From: Candidatus Aquidulcis sp. | Lineage (GTDB): Bacteria; Chloroflexota; Anaerolineae; UBA4142 | Assembly (NCBI GenBank): GCA_020723345.1 | Contig: DYJA01000040.1 | Span: 1-54,502, forward strand | Length of the DNA stretch: 54,502 nt | Direction: 5' to 3' | Shown here: positions 37,009 through 45,684 of the stretch, piece by piece | Numbering within the stretch: the stretch's first letter is position 1 | Layout: the number at the start of each line of letters is the position of its first letter | Notes under the pieces: model-generated | Database searches by the model: none | What the model was told of the DNA's origin: nothing | The model's input: the letters and a program-made list of their open reading frames with translations, nothing else | Program-made: the position numbers and the translations under genes

Positions 37009-38156
37009 TACACCCCCATCACCCGTTCCACCATTTTCTCCAGCGTAAATTCCCGCCGCACGCGCGCGCGCCCCGCCGCGCCCATCCGCGCGCGCAAATC
37101 CGCGTCGTCGATCAGCCGCGCAATTGCGCCCGCGAGCGCGCGTGGATCGCGCGCCGGCACGACGAAACCGGTTTCGCCATCCACGTTCACGAAACTCGTC
37201 CCTGTTCCTAATTCGGCGCAGACGACCGGCTTGCCTGCCGCCATCGCTTCGAGTTGCACCGCGCCGAACGCCTCGCTCCGCTCCGACGCGGGTAGAACGA
37301 AAATGTCGGCGGCGGCGTAGTAGCCCGGCAACTCCGCGTCGCGCACCGCGCCGACGAAGACGATGCGCGCATCCACGCCAAGTTGCCGCGCGCGCGCGCG
37401 CCACGCGCGTTCCATCGGTCCCGCGCCGACGACGATCAACTGTGCGCGCGGCAATTCGCGCAACGCTTGTATCAAATAGTTCAGTCCTTTGTAATAACGA
37501 AGATGACCGACGAACAAGAGTGAAACGTGATGCGTGTTGCGTCCCGAGCGGAGCGCAGCGTAGTCGAAGGAGGCGTGTTGCGTGTTGCGTGACAAAGTCT
37601 TGGAGAATGTCCCTTGCAATTCGGCGGTCGCATTTTCAAACGGCGCGGGGTTGATACCGAGCGGCACGACCACGCACTTGTCTTTCCAGCGCGCCAGCAC
37701 CGGCGACGACGCGATGTAATTCGGACTCGTCGCGATGATGCGATCCACGCGCGCGAACACGCGCGTCATCAGCGGGCGATAAAGCGCGCGCGTGATTCTT
37801 TGGCGAATGATGTCGCTGTGATACGTGACGATGGTGCGCCGGGCGCGTCCGCAAAAATAATTCGCAATTTCGCCGAACGGGTACGGAAAATGAAGATGCG
37901 CGATGTCGGGCGTTTCGCGGCGCAGGAGCGCGAACAGCGCGGGGCTAATCGGCGCGGAGAGGACTGTCGCAAGACGCGCGGCGAAGATTACGCGCACGCC
38001 GTTGATCGTCTCAATGTGCGTGCGATGATCGCGGCTCGTGACGAGAACGCTGACCGCGTGACCGCGCGCGGCTTGCGCTTCGGCAAGCATCTTGATGTGA
38101 TTCTCGATGCCGCCGACGACGGGGAAATAATCCTTGTAGATGTGGAGGATTTGCAT
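36990..38156 (-). CDS. Glycosyltransferase family 4 (GT-B)
   Basis: 388 residues. N-terminal domain begins MQILHIYKDYFPVVGGIENH; HFPYPF and TYHSDIIRQ are typical. The donor-binding domain has LLFVGHLRYYKGLNYL and the EX7E region SERSEAFGAVQLEAMAAGKPVV. Just before the second domain, residues ~185-215 are an anomalous segment (SRNTQHASFDYAALRSGRN and on) encoded by a word-like repeat, probably an in-frame insertion in the interdomain linker. ATG 38156 begins the conserved sequence; longer upstream sequence is rejected. Sugar and acceptor unknown. It follows the Gfo/Idh gene on the same strand. Confidence 0.9.
   Translation of the reverse strand: MQILHIYKDYFPVVGGIENHIKMLAEAQAARGHAVSVLVTSRDHRTHIETINGVRVIFAARLATVLSAPISPALFALLRRETPDIAHLHFPYPFGEIANYFCGRARRTIVTYHSDIIRQRITRALYRPLMTRVFARVDRIIATSPNYIASSPVLARWKDKCVVVPLGINPAPFENATAELQGTFSKTLSRNTQHASFDYAALRSGRNTHHVSLLFVGHLRYYKGLNYLIQALRELPRAQLIVVGAGPMERAWRARARQLGVDARIVFVGAVRDAELPGYYAAADIFVLPASERSEAFGAVQLEAMAAGKPVVCAELGTGTSFVNVDGETGFVVPARDPRALAGAIARLIDDADLRARMGAAGRARVRREFTLEKMVERVMGVYVGTFD
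37530..37592. repeat. Word-like repeat in a coding region (GCGTGTTG)
   Basis: Copies of GCGTGTTGCGT at both ends flank CGAGCGGAGCGCAGCGTAG. Read on the minus strand it stays in frame with the GT4 gene. The word is the same as at 15806-15850. Confidence 0.65.
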
Positions 38157-38159
38157 ACG

Positions 38160-38296
38160 ACCGCCGACCGCCGCCGACCGACCACCACCAAGAGACTTCG
38201 GAAATAAGTTACGAACACAAGCGGGACACGGATGAACACTGATTCGCACAGATTTTTGTATTCTTAATCTGCGTTCATCTGTGTTTATCCGTGTCC
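38160..38296. repeat. Two word-like elements between GT4 and Gfo/Idh genes
   Basis: 38160-38195 is a loose tandem of CCGACCG/CCACC words. 38224-38254 and 38266-38296 are 31-bp arms with 25 matches, built on GGATGAACAC and CACAGAT words. Together they fill the 160-bp gap and lie in the leader of the GT4 gene. Confidence 0.65.
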
Positions 38297-38316
38297 ACAT
38301 CCATTCGCGATAATAC

Positions 38317-39366
38317 CTAATGCGCCCCGTTCCAACTGCCTGTCGTCATGTCGACCGGCTTGCCCGTGCGCGCGGATTCATAGATTGCGAGGACGAGCGC
38401 GACCGATTTGCGCGCTTCAAGTCCGTTCGTGCGCGGCGCGCGGTTTTCGCGGATCGCCGCGATCATATCGGCGATGACGTGATGGTGGCTCGTGCCGTAC
38501 ACCGACGGCGGATCGACTTGATCGCGCGTCAGCAGAACATGCTCGTGTTCCAACTCACCGGCGACTTTCCACAACACTTTGCGATTGAGCGCGGTGCCGC
38601 CAACCTTGACCGAACCGCGTTCGCCGAAAAGCGCGACCGAACCCTCCAGGTTTTCCGGATACGTCAACGTCGATCCTTCGATCGTGCCGAGCGCGCCGGA
38701 GGCAAAGCGCACCGCGACGACGCCGACATCTTCCGCTTCCATTTTGTGCGCGAGCGTTCCCGTGTACGCAAACACACTCGCCGCGTCGCCCATCAGCCAT
38801 TGCAGCGCGTCGATGTGATGAATCGATTGGTTCATTAGCGCGCCGCCATCCATCGCCCGCGTGCCATGCCAGCCATCCTCGTAATATTCCTGCGGACGAT
38901 ACCAGCGCACCGTCGCGTTGCCGAGCAAGAGACGACCCAGTTTTCCTTCGTCGACGACGCGGCGCAAATCCTGCATCGGCGGATTGTAGCGATTTTGCAG
39001 AATGACGCACATCTTGACGCCGGTCGTCCGCTCGGTCGCGATCATCTGGTCTGCATCGCGCAGACTCATCGCCATCGGTTTTTCGACGATGACGTGCTTG
39101 CCTGCCTGCATCGCTTCGATTGCCATTGGCGCGTGCAATCCGCTCGGCGCGCAAATGCTCACGACCTCCACATCGCGCCGCTCCAACACGCGCCGATAGT
39201 CGGTGTACGCGTCCGCGCGATATTCTTTTGCAAAACGCTGCGCGCGCGATTCGATCACATCCGCGACCGCGCACAGACGCGCGTCGGGCAGTTCGGTCAA
39301 CGATTGCGCGTGGCGCGGCGCGACTTTGCCACAGCCGATCAGACCAAAGCGAATTGGATCAGTCAT
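38317..39366 (-). CDS. Gfo/Idh/MocA-family NAD(P)-dependent oxidoreductase
   Basis: 349 residues. N-terminal Rossmann motif GLIGCGKVAPRHAQSL, the GxH-type loop ICAPSGLHAPMAIEAMQAG and the catalytic EKPMAMS are family hallmarks; the C-terminal alpha/beta dimer domain includes GGALMNQSIHHIDAL with a probable catalytic histidine. Acts on a sugar or inositol-like substrate, probably supplying or modifying a sugar for the neighbouring transferase. AGGAG lies about 8 nt before the ATG. Confidence 0.92.
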   Translation of the reverse strand: MTDPIRFGLIGCGKVAPRHAQSLTELPDARLCAVADVIESRAQRFAKEYRADAYTDYRRVLERRDVEVVSICAPSGLHAPMAIEAMQAGKHVIVEKPMAMSLRDADQMIATERTTGVKMCVILQNRYNPPMQDLRRVVDEGKLGRLLLGNATVRWYRPQEYYEDGWHGTRAMDGGALMNQSIHHIDALQWLMGDAASVFAYTGTLAHKMEAEDVGVVAVRFASGALGTIEGSTLTYPENLEGSVALFGERGSVKVGGTALNRKVLWKVAGELEHEHVLLTRDQVDPPSVYGTSHHHVIADMIAAIRENRAPRTNGLEARKSVALVLAIYESARTGKPVDMTTGSWNGAH

Positions 39367-39377
39367 TCACACTCCTG

Positions 39378-39417
39378 GACAAGGTAGGACAAATTTCCAA
39401 TTTTGTCCTACCTTGTC
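39378..39417. repeat. Hairpin between DUF4015 and Gfo/Idh genes
   Basis: GACAAGGTAGGACAAATT (39378-39395) pairs with AATTTTGTCCTACCTTGTC (39399-39417) with one bulged base and a 3-nt loop. It overlaps the last bases of the DUF4015 gene. No T tract, so its role as terminator is uncertain. Confidence 0.6.
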
Positions 39418-41365
39418 ACTTGTTGTTCGGCGGATCGAACGTCTTGGGATCGTACACGCCGGTGCCGCTCCAAAACATCCAGCCGCTGCTGCCGACATCG
39501 GTGGCGGCTTTTTTCTGGAGCCGATATTGCGCGACGCCGAAACCGCCACGTCCCGAGTACGCTTGCAGCCACAAGCGCACCTTGGTCGCTGTTTTCTCGG
39601 TGGCGCGCTTGTAACTGTTGTAGACAACCTCGTACGGGCATTTGTTTGCTTCCGTACAATCTTTGATTTGCAAACCGCGCGCCAACAAACTCGACGCTTC
39701 GACCCAGGTGTCGGGGTACACCATCGGGCAAACGTAATCGACGTACGGCGCCAGATCGCGCAAACGCTGACCGGTGTGCTGATCGTCGTCCGTCGCCGTC
39801 GTCAAACCGAAAACGTCGGCGGAGATAAACGCGCCGGTCGGGCGCAATTCTTTTTGCGCGCGCGCCAGAAATCCCGCAATCGTCGCGATGCGCGTCTCTT
39901 CGTTGTGCTCCGTCCCCCAATACAAATTTCCGGCGATGCCGGGAAAACGCACATAGTCGAATTGAATCTCATCGAAACCGAGCGCGGCAACTTCCTTCGC
40001 GAGCGCGATGACGTAACTCCAATTCTCCTGCACGTACGGATTGACCCACGCCGCGCCGCCGTTCTCGAAAAAGACTGCGCCGTTCGGATGACGCACGGCT
40101 TGCTGCGGTCGCGCGTTCGCGAGCAGCGTGTCTTGAAAAACCGGCAAGCGCGCGATGCAATAAATATTTTGCGCGCGGCACCGCTCGAGCACTTCGGCGA
40201 CATCAATGCTGAACTGCGAGTACGCGCCGATTTGTTTCGCGAGCGGCACCGCGCTGTCCCACGCGATCCGCCCCTTTTCCGATTTTACATCCACGACGAT
40301 CGCGTTCAACTCGGTCTTGGAAATCATGGCAAACAAATCACGCACCTGCTCCATCGGCAAGGCAAACGGAATGCGAATACCTTTGACGATGAACGGCGTC
40401 AATTTCTGATCGCGGCGCGTGACGTTGCTCACCGTCGCTTCAGTCTTGCGATAGCCCGGCGCTTTGAAAACAAGCGTCGCCTTCGCCGGAACGTTGTCGA
40501 GATGATACGCGCCTTTCGCGTCGGTCGTCGCGATTACCTTGCCGAGATAAACGAGCGTGCCACTGATCGGTTGACCGGTCGCCGCGTCGGTGACGATGCC
40601 GGCGAGCGTGTTGGGTCGCAGCGCGATGCGCAGATCGCCGTTCGCGAATTGCGCGCTCGCACTTTCGTACCCCGGCGCGGACGCGCGCACTGGCGCGCCC
40701 GGTTTGACGCGGCGCAACACGCCGACGCCGCTCGCGTCGGTGCTGGCTTTGAGATTATCGGATTGGAGTTGCGCGTTGCCGATCGGTTGATTGGCGTACT
40801 GATCGTACACCAAAACGTTCACGGTGTTGGGCGTCAAGTCCAGCGCGACCGGGGAGCGTCCTTCAAATGGCACGACCGTCGGGTGATAACCGAACAACTG
40901 CGCGGCAATCGGCGTTTCCTTTTTCACGTTGTGGACGAGCAGCGAACCCGCCGCGCTCGTCGTCAGCGCTTTGTCGCCGACGACGATTTGGACGTTCGGC
41001 AGCGGTTGATTCGTCTCCGCGTCGCGCGCGATGATCGTCACGCGATTTTGTTCCAGCGCGAGATCGACCGCGAACGCGCGCGCAAAGAGATCGTCGCCGT
41101 TCACGTCGGCGCGAAAGGGCACATAGCCATCCGCTTCGACGATGAGCGCATGATTGCCGCGCGGAATGCCGACCGCGTATTCGCCTTGCGCGTTCGTCGT
41201 GACCGTGCGGTTCGCAATGCTGATACGCGCGTCGGCGATCGGCGCGCGCACCGCGGCATCGCTGACGACGCCGGTCAATTGCCGCGTCTCGACCGCGAGA
41301 TAGACGAGGACCGCGGTGACCGCGCTTGCAATGAGAATCAAACTTGTCAGGATACGTCTAAACAT
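39416..41365 (-). CDS. DUF4015 glycoside-hydrolase-like protein with carboxypeptidase-regulatory-like repeats
   Basis: 649 residues. A single N-terminal membrane anchor (~7-27) is followed by three or four Ig-like carboxypeptidase-regulatory domains (TGVVSDAAVRAPIADARI; ITVxxRDAETNQPLPN-like; GIVTDAATGQPISGTLVYLG). The C-terminal ~330-640 is a TIM-barrel domain of the DUF4015 type: IVVDVKSEKGRIAWDS, YCIARLPVFQD, FDEIQFDYVRFPG and VCPMVYPDTW. The family is predicted to be glycosidase-like and I know of no firm substrate. The protein would be anchored outside the cell. An extended -10 promoter lies at 41374-41382. Confidence 0.85.
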   Translation of the reverse strand: MFRRILTSLILIASAVTAVLVYLAVETRQLTGVVSDAAVRAPIADARISIANRTVTTNAQGEYAVGIPRGNHALIVEADGYVPFRADVNGDDLFARAFAVDLALEQNRVTIIARDAETNQPLPNVQIVVGDKALTTSAAGSLLVHNVKKETPIAAQLFGYHPTVVPFEGRSPVALDLTPNTVNVLVYDQYANQPIGNAQLQSDNLKASTDASGVGVLRRVKPGAPVRASAPGYESASAQFANGDLRIALRPNTLAGIVTDAATGQPISGTLVYLGKVIATTDAKGAYHLDNVPAKATLVFKAPGYRKTEATVSNVTRRDQKLTPFIVKGIRIPFALPMEQVRDLFAMISKTELNAIVVDVKSEKGRIAWDSAVPLAKQIGAYSQFSIDVAEVLERCRAQNIYCIARLPVFQDTLLANARPQQAVRHPNGAVFFENGGAAWVNPYVQENWSYVIALAKEVAALGFDEIQFDYVRFPGIAGNLYWGTEHNEETRIATIAGFLARAQKELRPTGAFISADVFGLTTATDDDQHTGQRLRDLAPYVDYVCPMVYPDTWVEASSLLARGLQIKDCTEANKCPYEVVYNSYKRATEKTATKVRLWLQAYSGRGGFGVAQYRLQKKAATDVGSSGWMFWSGTGVYDPKTFDPPNNK

Positions 41366-41373
41366 TGTGCGCC

Positions 41374-41382
41374 ATTATAACA
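41374..41382 (-). promoter_or_regulatory. Extended -10 promoter of the DUF4015 gene
   Basis: On the minus strand TGTTATAAT (41382 to 41374). The predicted start lies within a few bases of the ATG at 41365, so the message would be leaderless or nearly so. Confidence 0.45.
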
Positions 41383-41615
41383 CAGTTTCCACAACCAATC
41401 CACATTTATCACCGCAATCGTCCACATGTCTTGTGGCGCGCGCGCGCGCGGCACACCATATTCAGTAGTTCGCGGCAAACAGAAATCGCAATTCACCGAC
41501 GATGCACCTGCTTTCCACAGAAAAATTTTCGTCGCGCGGATTTTCCGAGCGCGCAAAATATTTTTTGTCAATCTTAAAACCTTGGCGCGCGTTTTTCTTT
41601 TTTAAGGTAGATCGC

Positions 41616-41644
41616 TTGCGCGACGCGGCAACTTTTGTTACAAT
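41616..41644 (+). promoter_or_regulatory. Probable dnaA promoter
   Basis: TACAAT (41639-41644) with TTGCGC (41616-41621) 17 bp upstream. The ribosome site GGAGG lies at 41665-41669. Confidence 0.45.
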
Positions 41645-41680
41645 GGCGCGGCACGTATTCCCCCGGAGGGCACTCGAATT

Positions 41681-43093
41681 ATGAATGCAAACGACATCTG
41701 GCACGCGACCCTCGGTGAACTGCAACTGCAAATGACCAAAGCCACCTTCGATACGTGGGTGCGCCCGACCCACGCGATTGCGTACAACGACGGCGAAATG
41801 ACCGTAGGCGTTCACAGCCCGTACGCGAAAGAGTGGCTGGAGAATCGTTTGCACACGACGATTGCGCGCACGGTAACGGGCATCGTCGGACAGTCGGTGC
41901 AAGTGCGGTACATCGTCAAAGACAAAAGCGTGGCGCGCGACACACCGCCGTTTGTGAGCGCGCGCGTCGCGGAAGCGTCTTTGCCCCGCGCGCGCATCCC
42001 CGCTTCCGATGGCGACGGCGCGGAATCCGAAGCCCAACTCGCGCCGCCAAAATCGTACGGCGATGATTTGCCGACGCGTCCATCCGCGCCGCTCAATCCC
42101 AAGTACACGTTCGAGACGTTCATCGTCGGCAATTCCAATCGGCTCGCGCACGCGGCGACGCTCGCGGTTGCGGAGCATCCCGGCGAATCGTACAACCCGC
42201 TATTTTTGTACGGCGGCACCGGACTCGGCAAGACGCATCTCTTACACGCGCTCGGGCAGCATCCGAACGTGCGCGGCAAGCACGTGCTGTACGTTTCGTC
42301 GGAAACTTTTACGAACGATCTGATCAACGCGATCCGCAATCAGACGACGCCGGAATTTCGCCGCGTCTATCGCGACGTGGACGTGCTGTTGATCGACGAT
42401 ATTCAATTCATCGGCGGCAAAGAATCCACGCAGGAAGAATTCTTTCATACGTTCAATCATCTGTACGCGGCGAACAAACAAATCGTCATTTCGAGCGACC
42501 GCCATCCGCGCGGAATTCCGACGCTTGAAGACCGCGTCCGCTCGCGCTTTGAAGGCGGCATGATCACCGACATCCAGCCGCCCGATTTGGAAATGCGGAT
42601 CGCGATTCTCCGCACCAAAGCCGACGCGCTCGGCGTCGCGGTACCGAGCGAGGTGCTGGATTTCATCGCGCACAAAGTGCAAAGCAACATTCGCGAATTG
42701 GAGGGCGCGCTCACGCGCATCCTGGGTTACGCGCGCTTGATGAATACCGCGCTTTCGGTCGACCTGGCGACGAACGTTCTGCAAGACATCGTGCGCCAAC
42801 AACCGATTACGGCGGAACAAGTGCTGAGCGTCGTCGCCGAGTACTACCACGTCGACCCCACCGATTTGACAGGGCGCAGCCGCAGCAGAGAAATCGTTCT
42901 GCCGCGGCAGATGGCGATGTATCTGCTGCGCGAAGAGACGGGGGCATCGCTTCCGCAAATCGGCGACGTGCTGGGTGGGCGCGATCACACGACGGTGATT
43001 TACGCCCACGAGAAAATGACCGAAGAAATCGAAACAAACGACCAGCGGCGGCGCGAATTGCTTGCCATTCGCGAACGCCTCTACAAAAAGTAA
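41681..43093 (+). CDS. dnaA: Chromosomal replication initiator DnaA
   Basis: 470 residues, typical length. Domain I starts DIWHATLGELQLQMTKATFDTWVRP; a variable Pro-rich domain II follows; domain III begins LNPKYTFETFIVGNSNRLAHA with Walker A GGTGLGKTHLL and Walker B VLLIDDIQFI; domain IV ends with the DNA-binding GGRDHTTVIYAHEKM. It opens the origin and recruits DnaB. DnaA-box clusters on both sides agree. dnaN and recF, often next to dnaA, are absent here. A strong terminator follows. Confidence 0.98.
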   Translation: MNANDIWHATLGELQLQMTKATFDTWVRPTHAIAYNDGEMTVGVHSPYAKEWLENRLHTTIARTVTGIVGQSVQVRYIVKDKSVARDTPPFVSARVAEASLPRARIPASDGDGAESEAQLAPPKSYGDDLPTRPSAPLNPKYTFETFIVGNSNRLAHAATLAVAEHPGESYNPLFLYGGTGLGKTHLLHALGQHPNVRGKHVLYVSSETFTNDLINAIRNQTTPEFRRVYRDVDVLLIDDIQFIGGKESTQEEFFHTFNHLYAANKQIVISSDRHPRGIPTLEDRVRSRFEGGMITDIQPPDLEMRIAILRTKADALGVAVPSEVLDFIAHKVQSNIRELEGALTRILGYARLMNTALSVDLATNVLQDIVRQQPITAEQVLSVVAEYYHVDPTDLTGRSRSREIVLPRQMAMYLLREETGASLPQIGDVLGGRDHTTVIYAHEKMTEEIETNDQRRRELLAIRERLYKK

Positions 43094-43103
43094 TCCACAG
43101 GCA

Positions 43104-43144
43104 AACGCCACTGCAAGTTTATCGAGCTTGCGGTGGCGTTTTTT
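43104..43144 (+). terminator. Rho-independent terminator of dnaA
   Basis: AACGCCACTGCAAG (43104-43117) pairs with CTTGCGGTGGCGTT (43127-43140); the stem is followed by six T residues (43139-43144). Confidence 0.85.
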
Positions 43145-43529
43145 GTCTGTTTTCAAATTTACAAACGATTATTTTATGGTCAAACTTAGAGTTATCCACA
43201 TGTGGAAAACCCTGTGGATGTGTGGATAACTACCCTAATATTGGGGATAAACAGGCGTTTATGGGGATAACCTGCCGTTTACTTGAAGTTGTCACCTACA
43301 AATTGTGTCTCTGGAAAACAGAAAGCACAACTTGTTGGACACCTATCATGCTGGTTCGATTGTTGAAACAGCGCTTCAACATAACCACAGACCGCTCACA
43401 CGTGCCTGGAAAAACTGCCTCCAACCGGACGCTAGATCTCGCGAAGCGACTGGCTAGCAAACCCAAATCTGGCGTACTTTCGCACGAATGTTCGGCGGTT
43501 GCACATATCCACAGGTACTACGACGACTA
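43145..43529. other. Probable replication origin (oriC)
   Basis: About 385 bp without a gene, between dnaA and DUF2905. It has an exact DnaA box TTATCCACA at 43192-43200 and an inverted exact box TGTGGATAA at 43221-43229, near-boxes TGTGGAAAA (43201) and TGTGGATGT (43213), the related GGGGATAA at 43244 and 43263, and ATATCCACA at 43505-43513. An A/T-rich stretch at 43152-43190 adjoins the box cluster and is a plausible unwinding element. Confidence 0.78.
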
Positions 43530-43754
43530 CTATTTATTAAATAACCGAATGATGAGATTGAGTACGATCGTCAAAACGATGCTCAACAAAAGCGAAGTGA
43601 CAATTGGAAACAAACACGATCCATTACCGGTTTGAATGACGATGTCACCGGGCAAGTGTCCCACACCGGGAATTTTGCTGAGCAGCCAAATTGTCACGCC
43701 GCTAAGCAGGATCAGTGCGCCGACGAGGATCAACGTTTTTCCAATTTCTTCCAT
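43530..43754 (-). CDS. DUF2905 small membrane protein
   Basis: 74 residues with two membrane helices separated by the family motif GHLPGDIVIQTGNGSC. Function is unknown; the family is often encoded near ruvB, as here. The ATG at 43754 has GAGG upstream and lies 9 bp after the stop of the GT39-like gene. It is the last gene of the ruvB operon and ends at the edge of the origin region. Confidence 0.88.
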   Translation of the reverse strand: MEEIGKTLILVGALILLSGVTIWLLSKIPGVGHLPGDIVIQTGNGSCLFPIVTSLLLSIVLTIVLNLIIRLFNK

Positions 43755-43763
43755 TGACGCCTC

Positions 43764-45329
43764 TTACTTTTTGCGTCGATACAGCGTCAGAAATTTTTGC
43801 AGCGCCGGATCGTTCGTCCATTCGACCGGCGCGCGCTCGTATTCTTTCACGCTGTCCAGCAGCGTGCCGAAAATAACGACATATTCGGGCTGCCGTGTGA
43901 TGACGTACACCAAATCGAACTTTTCGTGTCCCGGCGTGCCTTGTCCCAGCGTCGCAATTTGCAGCCGTCCGATGTGCAGATCATTGATGCCGAACATATC
44001 AATCGCGGGCAGTTCGGAAAAGTACGGCACTTGTCCAGCGGCGTCGACGGCGATCCAAGTCCCATAAGCCACGTTCGCGCGAAGCCAGCGCCCCATTGTC
44101 ACGCGCGCTTGCGTCGCGCGCCCCGCGTCGAAACTGCGGATGTAAATGCCGTACTCGCCGTTCCACGACGACGCGACGAATATGGAAATCGCTAACAGGA
44201 CACTCACAACCGCGCCCGCGTATTTGCTAACTTGTCCCCAAGCGCGCACGCGTGGCTCCACAACCGCTGTCCACAAATCCACAAGCCCTGTGGAAAAAAG
44301 CAAGTAGAAGAACGGAAGCAACGGCGCGAAGAATCGCCCAACCGACCAATCACCGCCGACGTAGACGATGTACGCGGCGTAAGGAATAATGAGCGCGGCG
44401 AAGTAGGTTGTCCAAAATGACCGACGACCGACGACCAACGACCGCAACGCCGAAAGTACTGCGACGATTGACGGCAGTACGACAATCCAACTCAAGTGGA
44501 CGCCGACGAACTGCGCGAGATGATGCCACCCGCGCTCAATCTGTGCAGCAGGACCCGATGCGGCGACTTTGGCGTGGAACGTGTTCGGCAGAAACGATTT
44601 GTAGTACCACCAGCGTCCCAGCCAGTACGGCGCGAAGATCGCACCAAACGCAAAAATGCGCGCCAGATCGCGCCAGGTGAGCAGCCGTCGCTCCGCGCAG
44701 ACGCGCCACGCGGCTTGGTGCGCGACGGTGATCGCAAAAACGAACAGTCCTTCCGGACGCGTCATCGCCGCGAGCGCGAAAAAGATACCGCTATAGGGCA
44801 AGTCCGACGAAAGACGAAGGACGGAGGATGAAGGTTCGTTTTTCGTTTTTCGTCTCTCGTCTTGTTCTTTAACGTAAAGCGCCGCGCCGGCGAAAACCAA
44901 AAACGCGAACAGCGGCGTTTCCATCCCGCTGACCGACCACAGGACGAACGAGCCATCCACCGCGAGCAGGAACGCGGCATGCCAGCCCGCGCCGCGCGGC
45001 GCGCCGACGTTTTTCGCGAGCTGCACGACGAGCCACATCGTCGCGATGCCGAACAGCGCGCCGATCAACATGCTCGCGCGTCCAACGTCCACGCGCGCGG
45101 CTTCGAGCGGAATCGTCATCGTCGTCCACAAGAAATTCGTGAACCCTTCGACGCGCTCGCCAGGGTTGAACGCGAGTCCGTAGCCGCGCAGCGCGTTTTG
45201 CGCGTACCGAAACGAGATGTACGCGTCGTCCACCGCGTCGGTGCCAAGCGCGGTGTAGTAGAAGAGCGCGTGCGCGAGAAAAATAGTGAACAGTGAACAG
45301 TAAACAGTGAACAGTCGTGAGGATTTCAT
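43764..45329 (-). CDS. GT39-like polytopic membrane glycosyltransferase
   Basis: 521 residues with about ten membrane helices. The first external loop carries DDAYISFRYAQNALRGYGLAFNPGERVEGFTN, a motif of GT-C/GT39-like transferases with an acidic pair. It probably uses a lipid-linked sugar donor. Three anomalous stretches are encoded by word-like repeats: residues ~5-16 (RLFTVYCSLFTIF, part of the first helix), ~154-176 and ~295-304. ATG 45329 overlaps the stop of the upstream gene by 4 bp. Acceptor unknown. Confidence 0.78.
   Translation of the reverse strand: MKSSRLFTVYCSLFTIFLAHALFYYTALGTDAVDDAYISFRYAQNALRGYGLAFNPGERVEGFTNFLWTTMTIPLEAARVDVGRASMLIGALFGIATMWLVVQLAKNVGAPRGAGWHAAFLLAVDGSFVLWSVSGMETPLFAFLVFAGAALYVKEQDERRKTKNEPSSSVLRLSSDLPYSGIFFALAAMTRPEGLFVFAITVAHQAAWRVCAERRLLTWRDLARIFAFGAIFAPYWLGRWWYYKSFLPNTFHAKVAASGPAAQIERGWHHLAQFVGVHLSWIVVLPSIVAVLSALRSLVVGRRSFWTTYFAALIIPYAAYIVYVGGDWSVGRFFAPLLPFFYLLFSTGLVDLWTAVVEPRVRAWGQVSKYAGAVVSVLLAISIFVASSWNGEYGIYIRSFDAGRATQARVTMGRWLRANVAYGTWIAVDAAGQVPYFSELPAIDMFGINDLHIGRLQIATLGQGTPGHEKFDLVYVITRQPEYVVIFGTLLDSVKEYERAPVEWTNDPALQKFLTLYRRKK
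44419..44444. repeat. Word-like repeat in coding region (GACCGAC)
   Basis: Three to four imperfect copies of GACCGACGACC read in frame within the GT39-like gene; a similar word occurs at 38160-38195. Confidence 0.5.
44801..44867. repeat. Word-like palindrome in coding region (GACGAAA)
   Basis: A left arm with GACGAAAGACGAAGGACGG is opposed by a right arm with TTCGTTTTTCGTTTTTCGTC. It is in frame with the GT39-like gene, giving a charged loop (KEQDERRKTKNEPSSSVLRL). Confidence 0.65.
45282..45317. repeat. Word-like repeat at the GT39-like start (ACAGTGA)
   Basis: Four imperfect copies of GTGAACA, 12 bp inside the start codon of the GT39-like gene; translated as part of its first membrane helix. 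The same word occurs at 13773-13808. Confidence 0.65.
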
Positions 45330-45682
45330 TCTTGATCGAGTAGTCCGGACATTTTCAAGATTTCGTCTGACCAGGCGCGCGCTTGTGCGGCGAGTTGGGC
45401 GCGTTGGGCGGGGTCGTGTTGCGCGTCGTTCCAAATCCGGTACCAACGCGTCAAGCCGCGCTGAATGTCTACGAGGCGCGCGGCGTCGTCGACGCGATCG
45501 GGTAGGAGATCGGGCGCGCTCCATTCCACGAACGCGCGACTTTCTTCGAGCATAGTTTCTACTGCGCGTATGTCAGGGATCTCAGCAAATGAGGAAACGC
45601 GCGCAATGTCGGTTGATAATCCACCCAATCGGATTGGGAGTGACTGCTTTAGATATCTCTCACGACGAGTTACTGGAATCAT
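45326..45682 (-). CDS. Uncharacterised 118-residue protein
   Basis: I do not recognise the family. The protein is soluble, mostly helical, rich in Arg/Asp/Ala, with ETMLEESRAFVEWSAPDLLP and RGLTRWYRIWNDAQHDPAQR in the middle. It overlaps the GT39-like start (ATGA) and begins 2 bp after the DUF5674 stop, so it is clearly a translated member of the ruvB operon. It has no signal peptide or membrane segment. Confidence 0.75.
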   Translation of the reverse strand: MIPVTRRERYLKQSLPIRLGGLSTDIARVSSFAEIPDIRAVETMLEESRAFVEWSAPDLLPDRVDDAARLVDIQRGLTRWYRIWNDAQHDPAQRAQLAAQARAWSDEILKMSGLLDQE

Positions 45683-45684
45683 TC

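Larger units (their letters stand above)
41366..41680. promoter_or_regulatory. dnaA upstream region with DnaA-box-like sites
   Basis: 315 bp without genes. Box-like sites with a TCCACA core occur at 41386-41394, 41397-41405, 41419-41427 and 41512-41520, so DnaA autoregulation is likely. It also holds the minus-strand promoter of the DUF4015 gene. An A/T-rich patch lies around 41560-41610. Confidence 0.6.

Noticed and set aside
43222-43635. Possible small gene in the origin region
   Set aside because: It crosses DnaA boxes, overlaps the DUF2905 gene antisense, and has no family-like sequence or ribosome site.
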